Source: Arabidopsis thaliana (taxonomy: Eukaryota > Streptophyta > Magnoliopsida > Brassicales > Brassicaceae). From it: 64,000 bases of DNA. Under the pieces are notes generated by a model, which did not search any database, was not told the DNA's origin, and worked only from the letters and a program-made list of their open reading frames with translations. Of the stretch, positions 11,198-23,630 are shown piece by piece; position 1 is the first letter of the stretch, and the number at the start of each line of letters is the position of its first letter. The translations under genes and the position numbers were made by a program. The stretch lies in contig NC_003076.8 of the NCBI RefSeq assembly GCF_000001735.4, positions 21,765,835 to 21,829,834 on the forward strand, in the 5' to 3' direction.

Positions 11198-11272
11198 TAT
11201 ATACTTGTCTACTTTCACAAGAAACTACACCAAAAAAAGGTATTGTTGATTGCTATCTAGATTTCATTTATA

Positions 11273-11608
11273 ATGTCTTTAAAACTTTTGACGTTCCTCT
11301 TTCTCCTATCTGCTGCTGTGATCTACCACATTCCCGTCGTGACTTGCAGAAGAACATGGTGCACGGCGATGCCTACTTCCACAACTGAGCAGTTACAATC
11401 CAACATTAACTTTGCTTGCAATCATGTGGATTGTGCACCGATCCAACCCGGTGGATTTTGCTATTACCCTAATACTTTACTAGACCATGCTGCGTTTGCC
11501 ATGACCAGATACTACAGGAGTCAAGGTCACACATATGCTGCTTGTAGCTTCGGCAATACTGGTTACATTATATCTTCCGACCCAAGTGTTGGCACATGTA
11601 TCTTTTAA
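11273..11608 (+). CDS. Secreted X8/CBM43-domain protein, copy A
   Basis: A 111-residue intron-less protein (AT5G53600 from memory). Residues 1-25 (MSLKLLTFLFLLSAAVIYHI...VTC) form a signal peptide. The rest is a single X8 domain with six cysteines in the usual order: WC, FAC, VDC, GGFC, AAC and GTC, plus the conserved YYPNTLLDHAAFAM and YY. X8 (CBM43) domains bind beta-1,3-glucan; callose-binding plasmodesmal proteins and pollen Ole e 10 are relatives. There is no C-terminal hydrophobic GPI-anchor signal, so the product should be freely secreted. About four fifths identical to the copy B protein. A Helitron lies only 75 bp upstream of the ATG, so its promoter differs from that of copy B. Confidence 0.9.
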   Translation: MSLKLLTFLFLLSAAVIYHIPVVTCRRTWCTAMPTSTTEQLQSNINFACNHVDCAPIQPGGFCYYPNTLLDHAAFAMTRYYRSQGHTYAACSFGNTGYIISSDPSVGTCIF

Positions 11609-12649
11609 CTTTAGCTTTAAAAAGAACTCTTCATAGAACTTATAAAATGTTATTTTGCTTTAATAACGGGTTTCTGTTTTCGAACTCTTGTATCCCCAAA
11701 CTAAAATTATTGAAATGGACGTTATTATATAAATTATGCGGAAGTTATAATGTTGACGACTTTTATTTTCTTTTACTATTGTTGATTTGTTGTAGTTCAA
11801 GACTCAAGTTGTCTTTTGACTCGTTATAGAATCTAAAATTGGAGACTTCAATATATATTTGTTACAAATAGTGCCGTATGTAAGTCTTGTCACCAATCCT
11901 AATTACTTACCCAAAGCCTTTGTAGTTAATCGTTACTAAGGTGTATAGAGTATAGTGCTTGTGTTAATATTATTTTCACCTGACTTGTTAATAATTTCAA
12001 AATAAACTTCCAATTGATTCACGAAACTATGGAGAAGAGTTTTCTATATGTCTACACAAATCATCATTTATGTAGTAAATTCAACTCATCACGTTAACTC
12101 TTTTAGATGTAACGTAGGAGATGTTGTCTAATGGTTTGTACTTAGTGGATTCGGGCTCCAAACAAAATTTCTGACAAAGGAAGGTACGCATGCATGAGAA
12201 GTAGGTAAAGAGGAAATTATCAAAAGATAGAAGTGGTGGCTGAAGAAAAAAAATAGTAGAACGAAATGAAACAACTGCCAAGATTACCGCATTCGGATTT
12301 TTTTTGGCCACATACACAAACACTTGTCTTTTTTTTTTTATCAAGAGAAAATCCTTTCTTTAAAAGAGAAAATAATCACCGTTCTTGATTATTCATTAAA
12401 TTCTATTAGATTTTGTGTCAATGGTGATACTATTATTTGAGGAATTGTTATGGAAAAGTTATTGAATTGTTTGTTTTTATCATATCATTTATCAAACGAA
12501 AACTTGAGGAAAACTTAGGAATGTTTGTCACATCATTTAGTTATTAATATTTTTTAAAAAATTCAATGTTGTTATCATTGTTATGTTTTTAGTAAATTAT
12601 GAATACTTTAGTCTATTGTAAATATAATTAAATTTTCATTAGTTTAATT
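11609..12649. other. 3' flank of X8 copy A
   Basis: Non-coding; homologous to 13560-14630 downstream of copy B. Matching blocks include the TAAGTCTTGTCACCAAT string and the Ser/Thr-poor AT-rich runs. No separate gene seen. Confidence 0.6.
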
Positions 12650-14630
12650 TTAAACTAGTTATGTTGAAAATCAAAAAGATTAAGTAGAACCTCTGAGCGT
12701 GTTTATTCATTTTTGGAAGTCTTTAGAGATCTACTGTATGTATCTTATTGAACAAATATCAAAATAAATGACTAGTAAATTATAAGGAAATGTAGAAAAA
12801 TATAGTTAATAGATTTTAAAATATAACTAATTCTATTACAGATAGCATATTATAGATATGTGTAGTGTTTCCATATATAGCAAGTTAGCATGATATAGGA
12901 AAAGATCTTACCAAAATTTCAAAGCTACTAGATAAGATCATATTAGCTAAAATAAAATAAGAAATATAGCATAATTTATTTAATGGAATGATTTATAAAG
13001 AGTGATGTGTAAGTGTTTTATTGATTTATTACATATCTTATAATTCCATCTCCTTAGATCTCTTCCCAAAGAAACAAAAGCATATAGAGTTATGACACTT
13101 GGTCTACTCAGCCTTGTTTTTGGAGAAATCTTTTTGCATATTATATTATATATACTTAAGAAGTTTCATAAGAAACTACACCAAAAAACAAAAGTATTCT
13201 TGATAGCTATCTAGATCTCATATACAATGTCTTTACAATTTTTGACGCTCATCTTTCTCCTTTCTGCTGCTGTGATCTATCACATCCCCGTCGTGACTTG
13301 CGAACCATGGTGCTCGGCGATGCCTTCTTCCACACCTGAGCAGTTACAAGCCAACATTCAGCTTGCTTGCAGTCGTGTGGATTGTACACCGATCCAACCC
13401 GGTGGATTTTGCTATTACCCTAATACTTTACTAGACCATGCTTCGTTTGTCATGAACTCTTACTACAAGAGTCAAGGTCGCACTTATGCTGCTTGTAGCT
13501 TCGGCAATACTGGTTACCTTATTTATTCCGACCCAAGTACTGGCACATGTGAATTTTAAATTTAATCGAAAAAAACATAGAAATCTTCAGCATACTTATA
13601 CATTTTTATTTTGTTTTAATAATGGGTTTCTGTTTCGGACTCTTGTATTTCCAAACTAAAATAAATGAAATAGACGTTATTTAATAATTTATTCTGAAGT
13701 TTCAATGTTCTTAGTGATGACGTCTTTTACTTTCTAGTACTATTGTTGTGGTTCAAGATCAGGTTGTTTTTTGACTCGTTATAGTATTCAAAATTGGAGA
13801 CTTCAAAAACTTAGATTTGTTACAAATAGTGCCTTATATATGTAAGTCTTGTCACCAATTATAATTACTTACAAAAAGCCTTTGGAGTTAATCGTTACTA
13901 AGGTGTAGAGTGCTTGTGTTAATATTATCTTACACCTGACTTGTTAATAATTTCAAAATAAACTTCCAACTGATTCACGAAGCTATATATGGAGATGAGT
14001 TTTTTTTTTTTTCTTATGTATCTACACAAATCATCATTTATCTAGTAAATTCAACTCATCATGTAAACTCTTTTAGATGTAACGTAGGAGATGTTGTTTA
14101 ATGGTTTGTACGTACTTTAGTGGATTCGGGTTACAAACAAATTTTCTGACAAAGGAAAGTACACGCATGAGATGTATTCAAAGAGGGGATGATCAAAAGA
14201 TATATAAGTGATGGTTGAAGAAAAAGATAGTATAACGAAATGAACCAACTGCCTAGATTTGTAACCGCATGCAAAAAAAAAAAGAGTCATTGATTTGTAT
14301 GTTTACATACACAAACATAGAAAATGATCAGAGTTCTTAATTATTCATTAAATTCTATTAGATTTCGTGTCTAAATGGGGATACTTAACTTGAGGAATTG
14401 CTCCCACAAAAAAAACAAAAAAACTTGAGGAATTGTTGAGGAAATCTTAAGATATTATTTTTTGTCATATCATTTACCAAATGAAAACTTCAGAAATATT
14501 AGCCACATCATTTAGTTATTAATATTTTTAATTTTTTTAAATGGTATTATTATTGTTATGTTTTTAGTAAATTACGAATACTTGAATATTGTAAATCAAA
14601 ATTTTCATTAAATTTTTTATTAGTTTGGGA
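12650..14630. repeat. Tandem duplication, copy B (X8 gene 2, no Helitron)
   Basis: Paralogous to 9420-12640. The promoter segment is continuous with the gene, and the sequence around 13150-13170 (TATACTT ... AAGAAACTACACC) joins the two Helitron flanks of copy A. It therefore represents the ancestral arrangement. Confidence 0.85.
13227..13559 (+). CDS. Secreted X8/CBM43-domain protein, copy B
   Basis: A 110-residue intron-less paralogue of the copy A protein (AT5G53610 from memory), with the same signal peptide and the same six-cysteine X8 domain. It keeps the family's usual MNSYY before the fifth Cys where copy A has MTRYY. Role as for copy A: probably binding cell-wall beta-1,3-glucan, inferred from the fold only. 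Its upstream DNA (TATA-like TATATTATATATAC at about 13141-13154) is uninterrupted. Confidence 0.9.
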   Translation: MSLQFLTLIFLLSAAVIYHIPVVTCEPWCSAMPSSTPEQLQANIQLACSRVDCTPIQPGGFCYYPNTLLDHASFVMNSYYKSQGRTYAACSFGNTGYLIYSDPSTGTCEF

Positions 14631-15382
14631 GATATATACTTATAAAACCTTTGGCCTTATCAACATAAACTTTTGACCAAATAAAAGTTTAAAATATTCC
14701 AGTTCAATTAACTTTGCCCAAAAATAAGTTTAAATGATCTAAGAGTTGGAAAAAAATTGGAAGTAAAAAACTTATTAATGGTTTGCTAAAATAGTTTTTA
14801 CCAAAGCGAGATTAAAAGGTTAAACTCGATCTCCTACGTTTGCTAAAACTCAGCCCAATAGGCCCGTACACTAATTCGGTTTGGGTCCAATGATAAAATC
14901 AATATTTCTTAAACCATAAATTGATCTAATTTGGTTTAATTTAGACTTAAACAAATCTTTAACAAATCAAACCGAAACTAAACCCAAACCGAAACTAAAC
15001 CCAAACCGAAACTAAACCCAAACCGGATTAAATGGGTCAAAGAAAACTCAGCCCAATAGGCCCAACAGAACCTGAAACGTCATCTTCACTCTCACGAGTA
15101 AAGAAATTTGCTAAACTGATTGATTCTGTAATTTCAGCGAGTCGTCTCGTCTAGCTCTCACTTTTGTTCGTCTCTTCTGCGTCAAACATTTCCACCATTT
15201 TCGTTTCTTAAACCTTTCTTCAGCTCTTCTCTTCGTCAATCGTGGGTTCTTTCATCATCTCTGTAAATTTTCTGGGTTACAATACTTTAGGGTTTTTTCT
15301 TGACTCACATTTCCGATAAACCCTAGTTTTTTTTTTCAGTGCGATAGTGGAATTGAAGTCTCTTCGGTGAGTTTCTTTACTA
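14631..15382. promoter_or_regulatory. Promoter and 5' leader of the coiled-coil gene, with 17-bp tandem repeat
   Basis: Three exact 17-bp units (CCGAAACTAAACCCAAA) run 14972-15022. The string AAACTCAGCCCAATAGGCCC occurs twice (about 14846 and 15046); its GGCCC cores resemble plant site II elements found in housekeeping genes. CT-rich leader sequence follows from about 15130. Confidence 0.6.
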
Positions 15383-18300
15383 ATGGAGACCGCCGCTTCG
15401 AGCGTAGCTACAACTCGTGGCGGTTCCCTTCAGAATCCGTCGCCGACGGCTCCGTCAAGAAAAGAGTGGCGCGCCGTTTCGGATTCACAAGACACCACAG
15501 ATTATGTGGTAACGTTTATTCTTCTGGGTTATGTTTATGTTCAGAGGAATGTGTAGACTGAATCTGAAAGTTTTGATTTTTCTTGCTACTGTTGCATCTT
15601 TTAGTTTGCATTTCGTAGTGTTCTCGTTATAGCTCTTTTGTTTTTGTAGATTTCACTGTAATTGTTTGGTGTAGAGAGTAAAGTGATTTGCTTTTGGTTG
15701 TTTCCTAGTTCATGTGTTGACTGGCTTAGTCAAATTTGTTGCAGGATTTGGAACAGTTAAAGCTGAACAGGACAGATGAGAGAACGATTTATGAGGTTAA
15801 TTTCTTCTTTCTTGCAATGTTGTTACTTAGTTTTTGTACTTATTGGAGAGTGGGGACGACTTCTTAATGGGGTTTGTTGTTGTGCAGAATGGAAGAGAAC
15901 AGGATGGTTATTCAAATAGTGAGATGTTGCAGCAACAGATTCTTAATGTTTCTAGAAAGAAAGGAGAATTACAGCAGTTGGAGATTGAGCTTCGAGCTCA
16001 GATGATTGCGAGACATGAGATCATGGAGATCCAGAGCAACTATGAATCTCAATTCACAGAGTATGCTAATGCTGCTGCTAGAATGCAGGTTAGGTTTCAT
16101 CCTCCTGGTATATTAGCAGGTTTTTTATTTATTTATTTCATCGAGCATTGTGTTGCGTGGAAGTTAAAGGACTGTTGCTGACTTTTTAGGAGCAACTTCA
16201 TGAGAATGAGAGATCTATTCGGGAGGCAGAGAGGAAGTTAGAAGAGAAAGACAGAGAGCTACATGCGATTAAACTAGATAATGAAGCGGTCTGTTTGTTT
16301 ATTCATTACTACTAGATTTTTTTGTGATATAAATTTGAATGATTTGTTACTCTCCTTGTTCTGCTACTAGGCTTGGGCCAAAGAGGGTATCCTAAGAGAA
16401 CAAAATAAAGAACTTGCCACATTCAGGTGCTGTTAATTCCTTATCTCTTTTCTCTTTGTTTAGTCTGTACGAGTTTACCTATTATACTGCATTAATCTAT
16501 TATTCTTCTATCTTATATTGGGTTCTGCTACTTTCGTTTTTGACAAATATTATATCAGGCCTTTGATTTCTACTTGTATAAGACGTTTCAGGCATGAGGT
16601 TTTAGAAAATATAACAGGATACATTTTCTCTTTCTTTAATATGCAGAAGAGAGCGTGATCACTCTGAAGCTGAGAGGTCCCAGAATATACATAAAATATC
16701 TGAACTTCAGGAGCATATTCAAGAGAAAGAGAGTCAGCTCAGTGAATTGCAGGAACAAGTTAGTTTTCCCTTGTTTTTGTGACACGATCAAATTTTTTTA
16801 AACATCTCATGCTTATGGATCTTTCAGTTATATATCATTGTCATTTTTGAAATTCTAATACACTAAAACAAGAGTCGTTAATTTTAATGGCTTGTAGAAT
16901 AGGATTGCTCAAGAAACTATCCTGTACAAGGATGAGCAACTAAGAGAAGCACAAGGTTGGATTGCTCGTGCCCAAGAGATTGATGCTTTACAATCATCTA
17001 CAAATCATTCGTTGCAGGCTGAATTGCGAGAACGTACTGAGCAGTATAACCAGCTCTGGCATGGTTGTCAGAGGCAGGTCAGTTGCCCTGAGTATCTTCC
17101 GATTCCTAATTGATTTTCCATGAGACGCTTCTACTCTAGTCTTATGTTGTTCCTTGTTATTGAGTTCAGTTTGCAGAGATGGAGAGATTGCATGTGCACA
17201 CAGTGCAACAGCTTCAGCAAGAGCTTGCTAATGTAAGGGAAGCTGGTGGTTCCAAAACAAACTCCGGTGGAGCCTCCCAGACTATTCAGAACAGCGGGAA
17301 CCAATTTGATGCTCATGGAAACAGCGCAGAAAGTGCAAACATTAGTGTCCATTCAAATGGAAAAAGCGCAGATAACATCTCATCTTTTACTTCAACTGAT
17401 GATAAGGCTACCCAGGTACATGTTTGTTTCTGTGGATTCTCTTGAATGATTTCCCTCTAATTGGCGTTTTGTGTTGGATTTACAAGATGATAGCTTATCA
17501 CAATACAATGTTAGCTTGTGGTGAGATGAATCTGTACATTTGCTAATGCAGTTGGCTTATCAGCCGATTTAATTGTTAAACATTAGATATTGAAACTGTC
17601 AAGCAAAAGTGAAATAATTGGATATTCCCAGCACTCCAAAAAGTACTGTGTTGAAAATTAAGAAGGCCAGTATAAAAGTTCTTTGATTTTGTATTTGGAA
17701 GTAGTTGTTTCATCACTTGTCTATTCAATCTAGTGCTGATTGTTCGAAATTCTAGATTTGTCATGCTCCACTTCATATCCTAACTGTAACTACCTTTTTC
17801 CCGTAACTATTTGTAGAACAACCGTGTTGATGGGATATCAGCTTCCAATCTTGCGACACATGGGTTCCTTCAAGCTGGTCAGATGACCCCTCTGCATTCA
17901 TTTGTCATGCATCAACAAGAGATTTCTCAGCTTGTTCAGCCTCAGGTCCCTTCACAACATATTGAACAATCAGTGTTGCTACAGCAAAAGGTGTGAGCTT
18001 AAGAATGCAGCTTGTGTTTCATTTTTTATAGTTAATGACCATTGTCTTTCATTCTCTTTTTGTAGGCTCAGGCTGTACCAGATAGTTCACAGATGCCTAT
18101 GCAGAATCATGTGCATCCATCTCAAGGTGTTCATGGCTTGGTACAATCCTTTGGTCAAGGGTACGGAGATATTCAAACTAGCCAAGTAGCACAATACGGA
18201 ACTACGACAACACCATCCTCTGTGAATGAACAGGTAGGAGGTGTTCTTATTACTTAATGGGGATATACGTGGTCTATACGATACCTTCTTAGAAAATACT

Positions 18301-19227
18301 TCTTAACAGGCAGTGGAATCTGGCAATGGAGATTATAATGGATCTAATCAGTCAGAGAATAACTTTCAAGACATTTCTTCACAGTTCCGTGATGCCCTAA
18401 GGCTTGATTCTCATTCCCAGAATCAGAAACCTGAGGTATGCAGTGCACATATTACCTAGCAATTTTTCTTGGCTTGTAGAGCCTTAGTTAAGTTGGATAT
18501 AGAGAAACTGTTCTGAATGTGTGTGTTTTCAATTTCTATACCCAGGAACTCAATGGTCAGGTTTCACCTGATGAACACAGTGGTGCTAAATCCATTGTCC
18601 CTGAAACTCTAGTCTCATCCGGAAAACCTGAGAGGAACTCAGAGTGCGCTCTGCTCGATGAAAGGTCGCTTTTGACATGCATCCTCCGTACTATACCAGC
18701 TGGTGGGAGAATCAGAATCAGTTCAACGGTGAGCAAACTAATAGAAAACCACAATGAGACTTAACCATTGAATTTGGAAAAAGGGCTTTCGTATAATGTC
18801 TGTTTCATATTGTGCAATACAGCTTCCAAACCGTTTGGGCAAAATGCTAGCCCCTCTACACTGGCATGATTACAGGAAAAAGTACGGGAAGCTGGATGAT
18901 TTTGTTGCTAGCCATCTTGAGGTCTGTCTCATCCCAATTTCCAAACTATTTCATGTGTTTCTCAAAATATTGAAATGCTAAACTGGTTTTGGCTTGCAGT
19001 TATTTTCGATAGAGGATGACTACATTCAAGTTAGAGACGGTGCACAGAAAATGGTAGCAGCATCAGCAGCAGCAGCCAAAGTGGCAGCAGCAGCTGCAGC
19101 TTCGTCATCCCCAAACTCCATCTATGTGGCTATGACTCCTATGGCTCAGTCTCAAGGGTTAAAGAAGAATGACAACAGAGTTAGGCAGAGCTCTGATTTT
19201 ATGGTGAAGCAGCAAAGAAAGCTCTGA
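15383..19227 (+). CDS. Coiled-coil protein, 682 residues (annotated RNA polymerase II degradation factor-like)
   Basis: Fourteen coding exons: 15383-15508, 15745-15795, 15888-16088, 16190-16288, 16371-16426, 16647-16758, 16898-17077, 17170-17415, 17817-17990, 18066-18233, 18310-18435, 18546-18728, 18823-18921 and 19000-19227. They sum to 2049 nt, giving 682 residues, the length I recall for AT5G53620. Residues about 60-270 are rich in Glu, Gln, Arg and Leu heptads and should form a long coiled coil. A Gln/Ser/His-rich low-complexity middle follows. The conserved C-terminal block (LLTCILRTIPAGGRIRIS, LPNRLGKMLAPLHWHDYRKK, KLDDFVASHLELFSIEDDYI) is plant-specific, ending in an Ala-rich helix. 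The annotated name rests on compositional similarity to yeast Def1 and should not be taken as function. No enzymatic motif is visible. Confidence 0.88.
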
Positions 19228-20164
19228 TTTTACAAGTCAAGCTTTTCAAAGTAAAAGCGTATTAGAGTGAGGCTAAACAATCTCCTATCTTGTTTTTCAT
19301 TTTTTGGTGTATCCCCGAAGCTAAGATATACATTCATAATTACTTTTGCCCTTTCAATAGTATCAATGCTTAAAGTCGACAATGTTTATTTTAACATGCT
19401 TAGAGCTGGCCATAAAAATTCAGTAAAGAACCAGCAAAACTCAAGCGCCTGTCATCATTTACACTTACATTTCTTGCCTCCTACGTCACCTAATTTTAAC
19501 TAATCTAAACCCTAATCAAATTTAAGAACAAGTCAATTAAAAATCGAAGGGTGCAGATGAATTGCGAGAAACCCTAGTCAAATTTCTCATATGAACAGAT
19601 ATCGACTAGTAGTGTTTACAGAAACAAACTACAAGATACGGAGACATATAAATTGCGACAAACTCTACACAAAACACATGGGAGGGCTTGTTAGGTTTAG
19701 GGTTTTCAATGTTTCTGGAAGTGACTGGAAGAAATCAAGGAATAGTATACAAATTGAAGAAGAAGAATGGAATATAATTACCTAGGAAGATCAAACCTAT
19801 TCGTCTTGCCTTGAGACCAACTGTGATTAAATATGATTAGGGTTTAGATTTTATAGTTAAACGGAGTAAATATTGGTTTAGGTTTATAAACAGATTTATA
19901 TTTTACAATTAAACGAAGTTAAATATCGGTTTGGGTTTAGAAAATACGATTAGGGTTTAGCCAAACTTATTTAATTCACATATTTAGCACACAAAAAAAA
20001 TGCAATGGTATACCAAAACTGATACATCTCTCTAGGATAAAACAATAGTTTTTATCTCAAGGGAAAAATTGAATTATTTATTTTCTAATTAATTAGACAA
20101 ATACTGAATTGTAGTACTAGAATTGACATATAAGACAACCTTCACACGTTTTCTCTTTTACCAA
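19228..20164. other. Intergenic with many telobox-like AAACCCTA / TTAGGGTTT motifs
   Basis: Between 19500 and 19970 the string AAACCCTA or its complement occurs at least five times, within two degenerate repeats of about 50 bp (around 19845-19950). These may be interstitial telomere-like repeats or telobox promoter motifs. No gene is recognised. Confidence 0.55.
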
Positions 20165-21610
20165 TCAAATGAAGACGACTTGACACTTGGTAGAGCGTCT
20201 TGGTATTGTGAAGAGTTTCTTGAAGATGTCATGATCTAGAGAGAGTTTCTTGAGGATAGCCGAATTCTCTAGAAAGTACCTTACTAGCTTCATTACTTCA
20301 AGATGTCCCCGGAACGGTATTCGAATATCAACAAACTCGAGAGACGATAGCAAACACTCAGGTACCAATGAAGAACCGAATTGAATCATCTCCTCCGAAA
20401 GCATTTCATCATTATCACCAACACATACCTGAAGATTAAAACACAATGAAGAACTTCATATACAGATGGAAAATCTTATTGAGTTTAGTAGATCATTACC
20501 AAGATGAGAGATTTCAAGTTTGGACAGCTCTCAAGAAATGTTGGTAACCATTTCAAATCATATATACAAAGAGTAACATGCAGGCGTGACATGTAACCAA
20601 ACCGAGGCAGCGATTCTAGTTCTGAGTATTTACATATGAGCTGTGGAACCAAAAATACATATATGATGTGGGTCAGAAACAGAAACTTTCATGATAGCAA
20701 TGTCAAATACTAGCTAGAATTGAAATATACATACCTTGAAAGTGTCCACCCAAATTGTCATATCGCTGACTTTCAAAATACCGCGGAGAAAACTGTGGAT
20801 GCTATCTGTCCTCGATGAAACACTTGCTTCATCAAAATCTAGCAAACCAAAGGGGAGAGAAATATCTAATTTGGCATTGGACTCCAAATTGTTTACTATA
20901 TAGCGTTCTGATACGTTATCATTGATTTTCAAATAACTTAGTAGAGGAGCATCAATCACAACTTCTGAATGAAAATCACACATAGATTTAAGAATGTTTA
21001 TACTCAGCTTCTTCAGTGATCTAGAGAGCAACCGTAAGGTTATTGCATTCTCATTCCCACATCCATAAATCTTTAACTCTTCCAAGACAGGACAGCAAGA
21101 TACAAATCTCTCAAGATTTGCCTCATTGGGAAACCAAACATATTCTAAATGGATAGTCTTCAGACAAGGTAAGGAAACAAACTCGGCATCATCCAACATC
21201 ACCCTACAGAGTTTTAAGTAGACTAGTGTCTCACATATGTAAAGGCTTAGGGGCATCTCATAAATATATTTAGCTGGAAGACACTGAACATGTAGATGTT
21301 GGATCTTACACTTAACTGCAGCATCAATCCATGACGTGAGATAAGAGGGGTCATCTACACCAACGTCATAACCATAAATATATAACTTGAACTTGTTTAT
21401 GCATGAAACCCTATTGGAATCGAAAAACTTGTCACCAAAACTCACAAAGGCATTGAAATCTGGGAAGTATAAGGAATTCAGTTCCAAACAAGGAAGCCAA
21501 AGCCAGAGACTCCTCCATCTGGTGGATAACACGCGTGTCGTAACAAGGTCCTTTATGGGAAGATGAGAAAGTATGTGACAGATCAAAGGATCAGGTAATT
21601 GGCTTATCAT
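20165..21610 (-). CDS. F-box/RNI/FBD protein, intact, 426 residues
   Basis: Three exons: 20735-21610, 20500-20640 and 20165-20428, totalling 1281 nt. The N terminus [21 protein letters not shown]...[13 protein letters not shown] is a classical F-box, the surface that binds SKP1 in an SCF ubiquitin ligase. Leucine-rich repeats follow ([30 protein letters not shown]). The C terminus is a full FBD ([16 protein letters not shown] ... [15 protein letters not shown] ... [15 protein letters not shown] ... [13 protein letters not shown]). I take the start at Met21610 because the F-box begins there; the same frame is open for another 46 codons upstream, with hydrophobic sequence that looks like leader. 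It is the only complete member of the local cluster (probably AT5G53635). Substrate unknown. Confidence 0.9.
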
Positions 21611-22179
21611 ATCTGCCTTCGATCCCTGATTCAACTCTCTACCAACCAGTTGTTTTCTTTCCAAGAATCTATTCGGCAAAAGAAAAAAAAACAAACTGAA
21701 AACGCAAGTCTTAAAGAAACAATTTCGAGGCGTAGATATTACGAACACATAGCTTGCGACCTACGTAATCAGCATTATCGACTAAAACCCCAAGAATAAC
21801 GAGACGAACCTAAGTGCGAGCGAAAGCCAATTCGTTAGGTTAAAGATTAAAGATTGAATTGGTAACCTTGTTGCAATCGAGTCGTGTGTGTGAAGACGTG
21901 TGTCTCACCGTAAGATTTGAAACTTCAGACTGATTTCGTAACCCACAAGTACTCGTGACTCGTGAGGGTGGAGAAAGGAGATTTCTGTAGATAAAATTTA
22001 GGATAAATCTATCTGACTTTAAATTTAGTTTGGGATTAGGTTTCGTTTTTCACTTAAGCGTTAACAACGTCGGATCGAGTTTAATCTCGGTAAAAATTTA
22101 TTTTATCAAAACTAAATTTCCTATTAAAATTCTTCTTCGAAAGTAAGTTTTAACTTTTATGTAACTCGATTTGACCTTC
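21611..22179. other. Upstream region of the intact F-box/FBD gene
   Basis: No coding sequence. The first 190 bp probably contains its leader and a possible leader intron. The rest is AT-rich. Confidence 0.45.
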
Positions 22180-22365
22180 CTAAGAGACATCAAACGCACC
22201 ATAAAGATCATCAATTGAGAATTTGTAGGAGACCAAGTCCAATCCAGGAACCGATTGCCAAAGATATCTCCATCTTGTGGACAAAAGGCTTGTTCTTACA
22301 GCATCGTCAGTAGAAAGATGAGAAAGTATTTCAGATACAAAATATTTCATTCGTTTATAGTCCAA
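22180..22365 (-). pseudogene. Isolated F-box fragment
   Basis: A 61-codon frame reads VSEILSHLSTDDAVRTSLLSTRWRYLWQSVPGLDL, an unmistakable F-box, then stops after about 20 more residues. The usual first F-box residues (RISxLPD) are replaced by MDYKRMKYF. No LRR or FBD follows in this position. It is a truncated duplicate from a different F-box/FBD subfamily than its neighbours (TDDAVRTS rather than TKDVVKTS). Confidence 0.8.
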
Positions 22366-22476
22366 GAGGACCCAAAATGATATAACTTAAGAAATGGTTT
22401 ACACTACACCTACTTGCTTCATATATTGATGACTGATCAACTGCTAAGTAAAGAAAGCGTCACAGGGTGTTTCTAG

Positions 22477-23630
22477 CTAGTCAAAGACGATCCCGACTTG
22501 ACATGTTTTAGAGATTCTTGGGAATTTTCGGAGTTTCTTGACGATTTCATCTTTTGCTGAACAATACTGCAAACGTAGAGCTAGACGTAGAGTGAGTTTC
22601 TTCAGGGTTGTGGAATTCTCTAGGAAGTACTTTACTAACTTCATCCTTGCAACATATACTAAGATGCTGCTTTTGATATCGACAAACTCTAGTGACGATA
22701 GCAAACACTTCGGTACAGATGAAAAATTGATATGATAGTTCCCATTCAAAAGCATCCTCTTAGAGTTACTATTAGATTCCTGAGGATAACAAAGAGAGAG
22801 ACATATAATAAACTCAGTAAAAAATGATAAGCAAAACTATATAGCTCGATAGGGTTAACCAAAAGCATTACCATGATGAGTGATTTCAAGTTCGGGCAGC
22901 TCTCGAGAAAGGTTGGTAAAAATTGCAAATCAGATACTCCAAGAGTAACACTCAAGCGGGACATGTAAGAAAATTTAGGCAGGTGAGGGAGCGGTATTAA
23001 CGCCAAGTATCGGTACATGAGCTGGAAACAAACAGAAAAGAATGTGATTAGTGATAGAAACATGTCCAAGATCTCTGCATTGACATATAAGATAGGTGTA
23101 TACCATGAAAGCTGGTGAATGTATTGTCATTTCCATAACACTTAAAATCCCTGGAAGAAATCTGTCGATGCTACTTCTCATTGATGTAACGCTTGTTTCA
23201 TCAAAATGCCATAAACCAAAGAGGATAGAAAGATCTAACTTGTCATTAGAACCCAAATTGTTTACTATGAAGCTTTTCGATACATTATCGTTAATCCTCA
23301 AAGAGCATAGTAGAGGAGCATCAATCACAACTCCCGAAAGAGCAACCTCATGGAGGAAAGAAGAGACTCGTTTTAAACTGAACCTCTTTAGTGACTGAGA
23401 GTGCACCCGAAAGACTTTTCTATCCATCCCATAAATGATAACCGTTAAGTCTTCCAAGACAGGGCAGCAAGAGATAAGTTTCTTGAAAGTGGATTCATTG
23501 GGATACATATTATCTTCTAAATGCATAGTCTTCATACAAGGGAAAGAGACAAACTTGGCATCGTATCTTCCTTCAATCTCCGACTAAACCCTTTGGAACA
23601 ATCCTGTTTCGATTTCTTTCTACCAATCAT
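22477..23630 (-). pseudogene. F-box/FBD gene lacking its F-box (internal deletion)
   Basis: The 5' end (ATG at 23630) encodes about 21 residues ([22 protein letters not shown]) equal to the start of the 24856 gene. The sequence then jumps straight into the LRR region ([18 protein letters not shown]), in another frame. By comparison with the 24856 gene about 138 codons, covering the whole F-box and first LRRs, are missing. Downstream exons are intact: about 23104-23570, 22872-23021 and 22477-22779, ending in a complete FBD ([16 protein letters not shown] ... CQVGIVFD). If translated from an internal Met at 23535 it would give an LRR/FBD protein that cannot join an SCF complex. In TAIR this DNA is, as I recall, part of AT5G53640. 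Confidence 0.75.

Larger units (their letters stand above)
9420..12640. repeat. Tandem duplication, copy A (X8 gene 1, interrupted by a Helitron)
   Basis: Upstream, coding and downstream DNA of the first X8 gene is repeated in copy B (12650-14630). Shared blocks include the promoter strings around 9790-9935 and 12965-13110, the coding region, and the 3' flank down to about 12640. Without the 1244-bp Helitron, copy A would be about 1.98 kb, the same as copy B. The outer boundaries are approximate. Confidence 0.85.

Noticed and set aside
11596-11829. 77-codon ORF overlapping the end of X8 copy A
   Set aside because: It is in 3' UTR sequence, is not preserved in copy B, and has no domain.
14972-15022. 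CRISPR-like array from the 17-bp repeats
   Set aside because: Units are contiguous with no spacers; it is a simple tandem repeat in a plant promoter.
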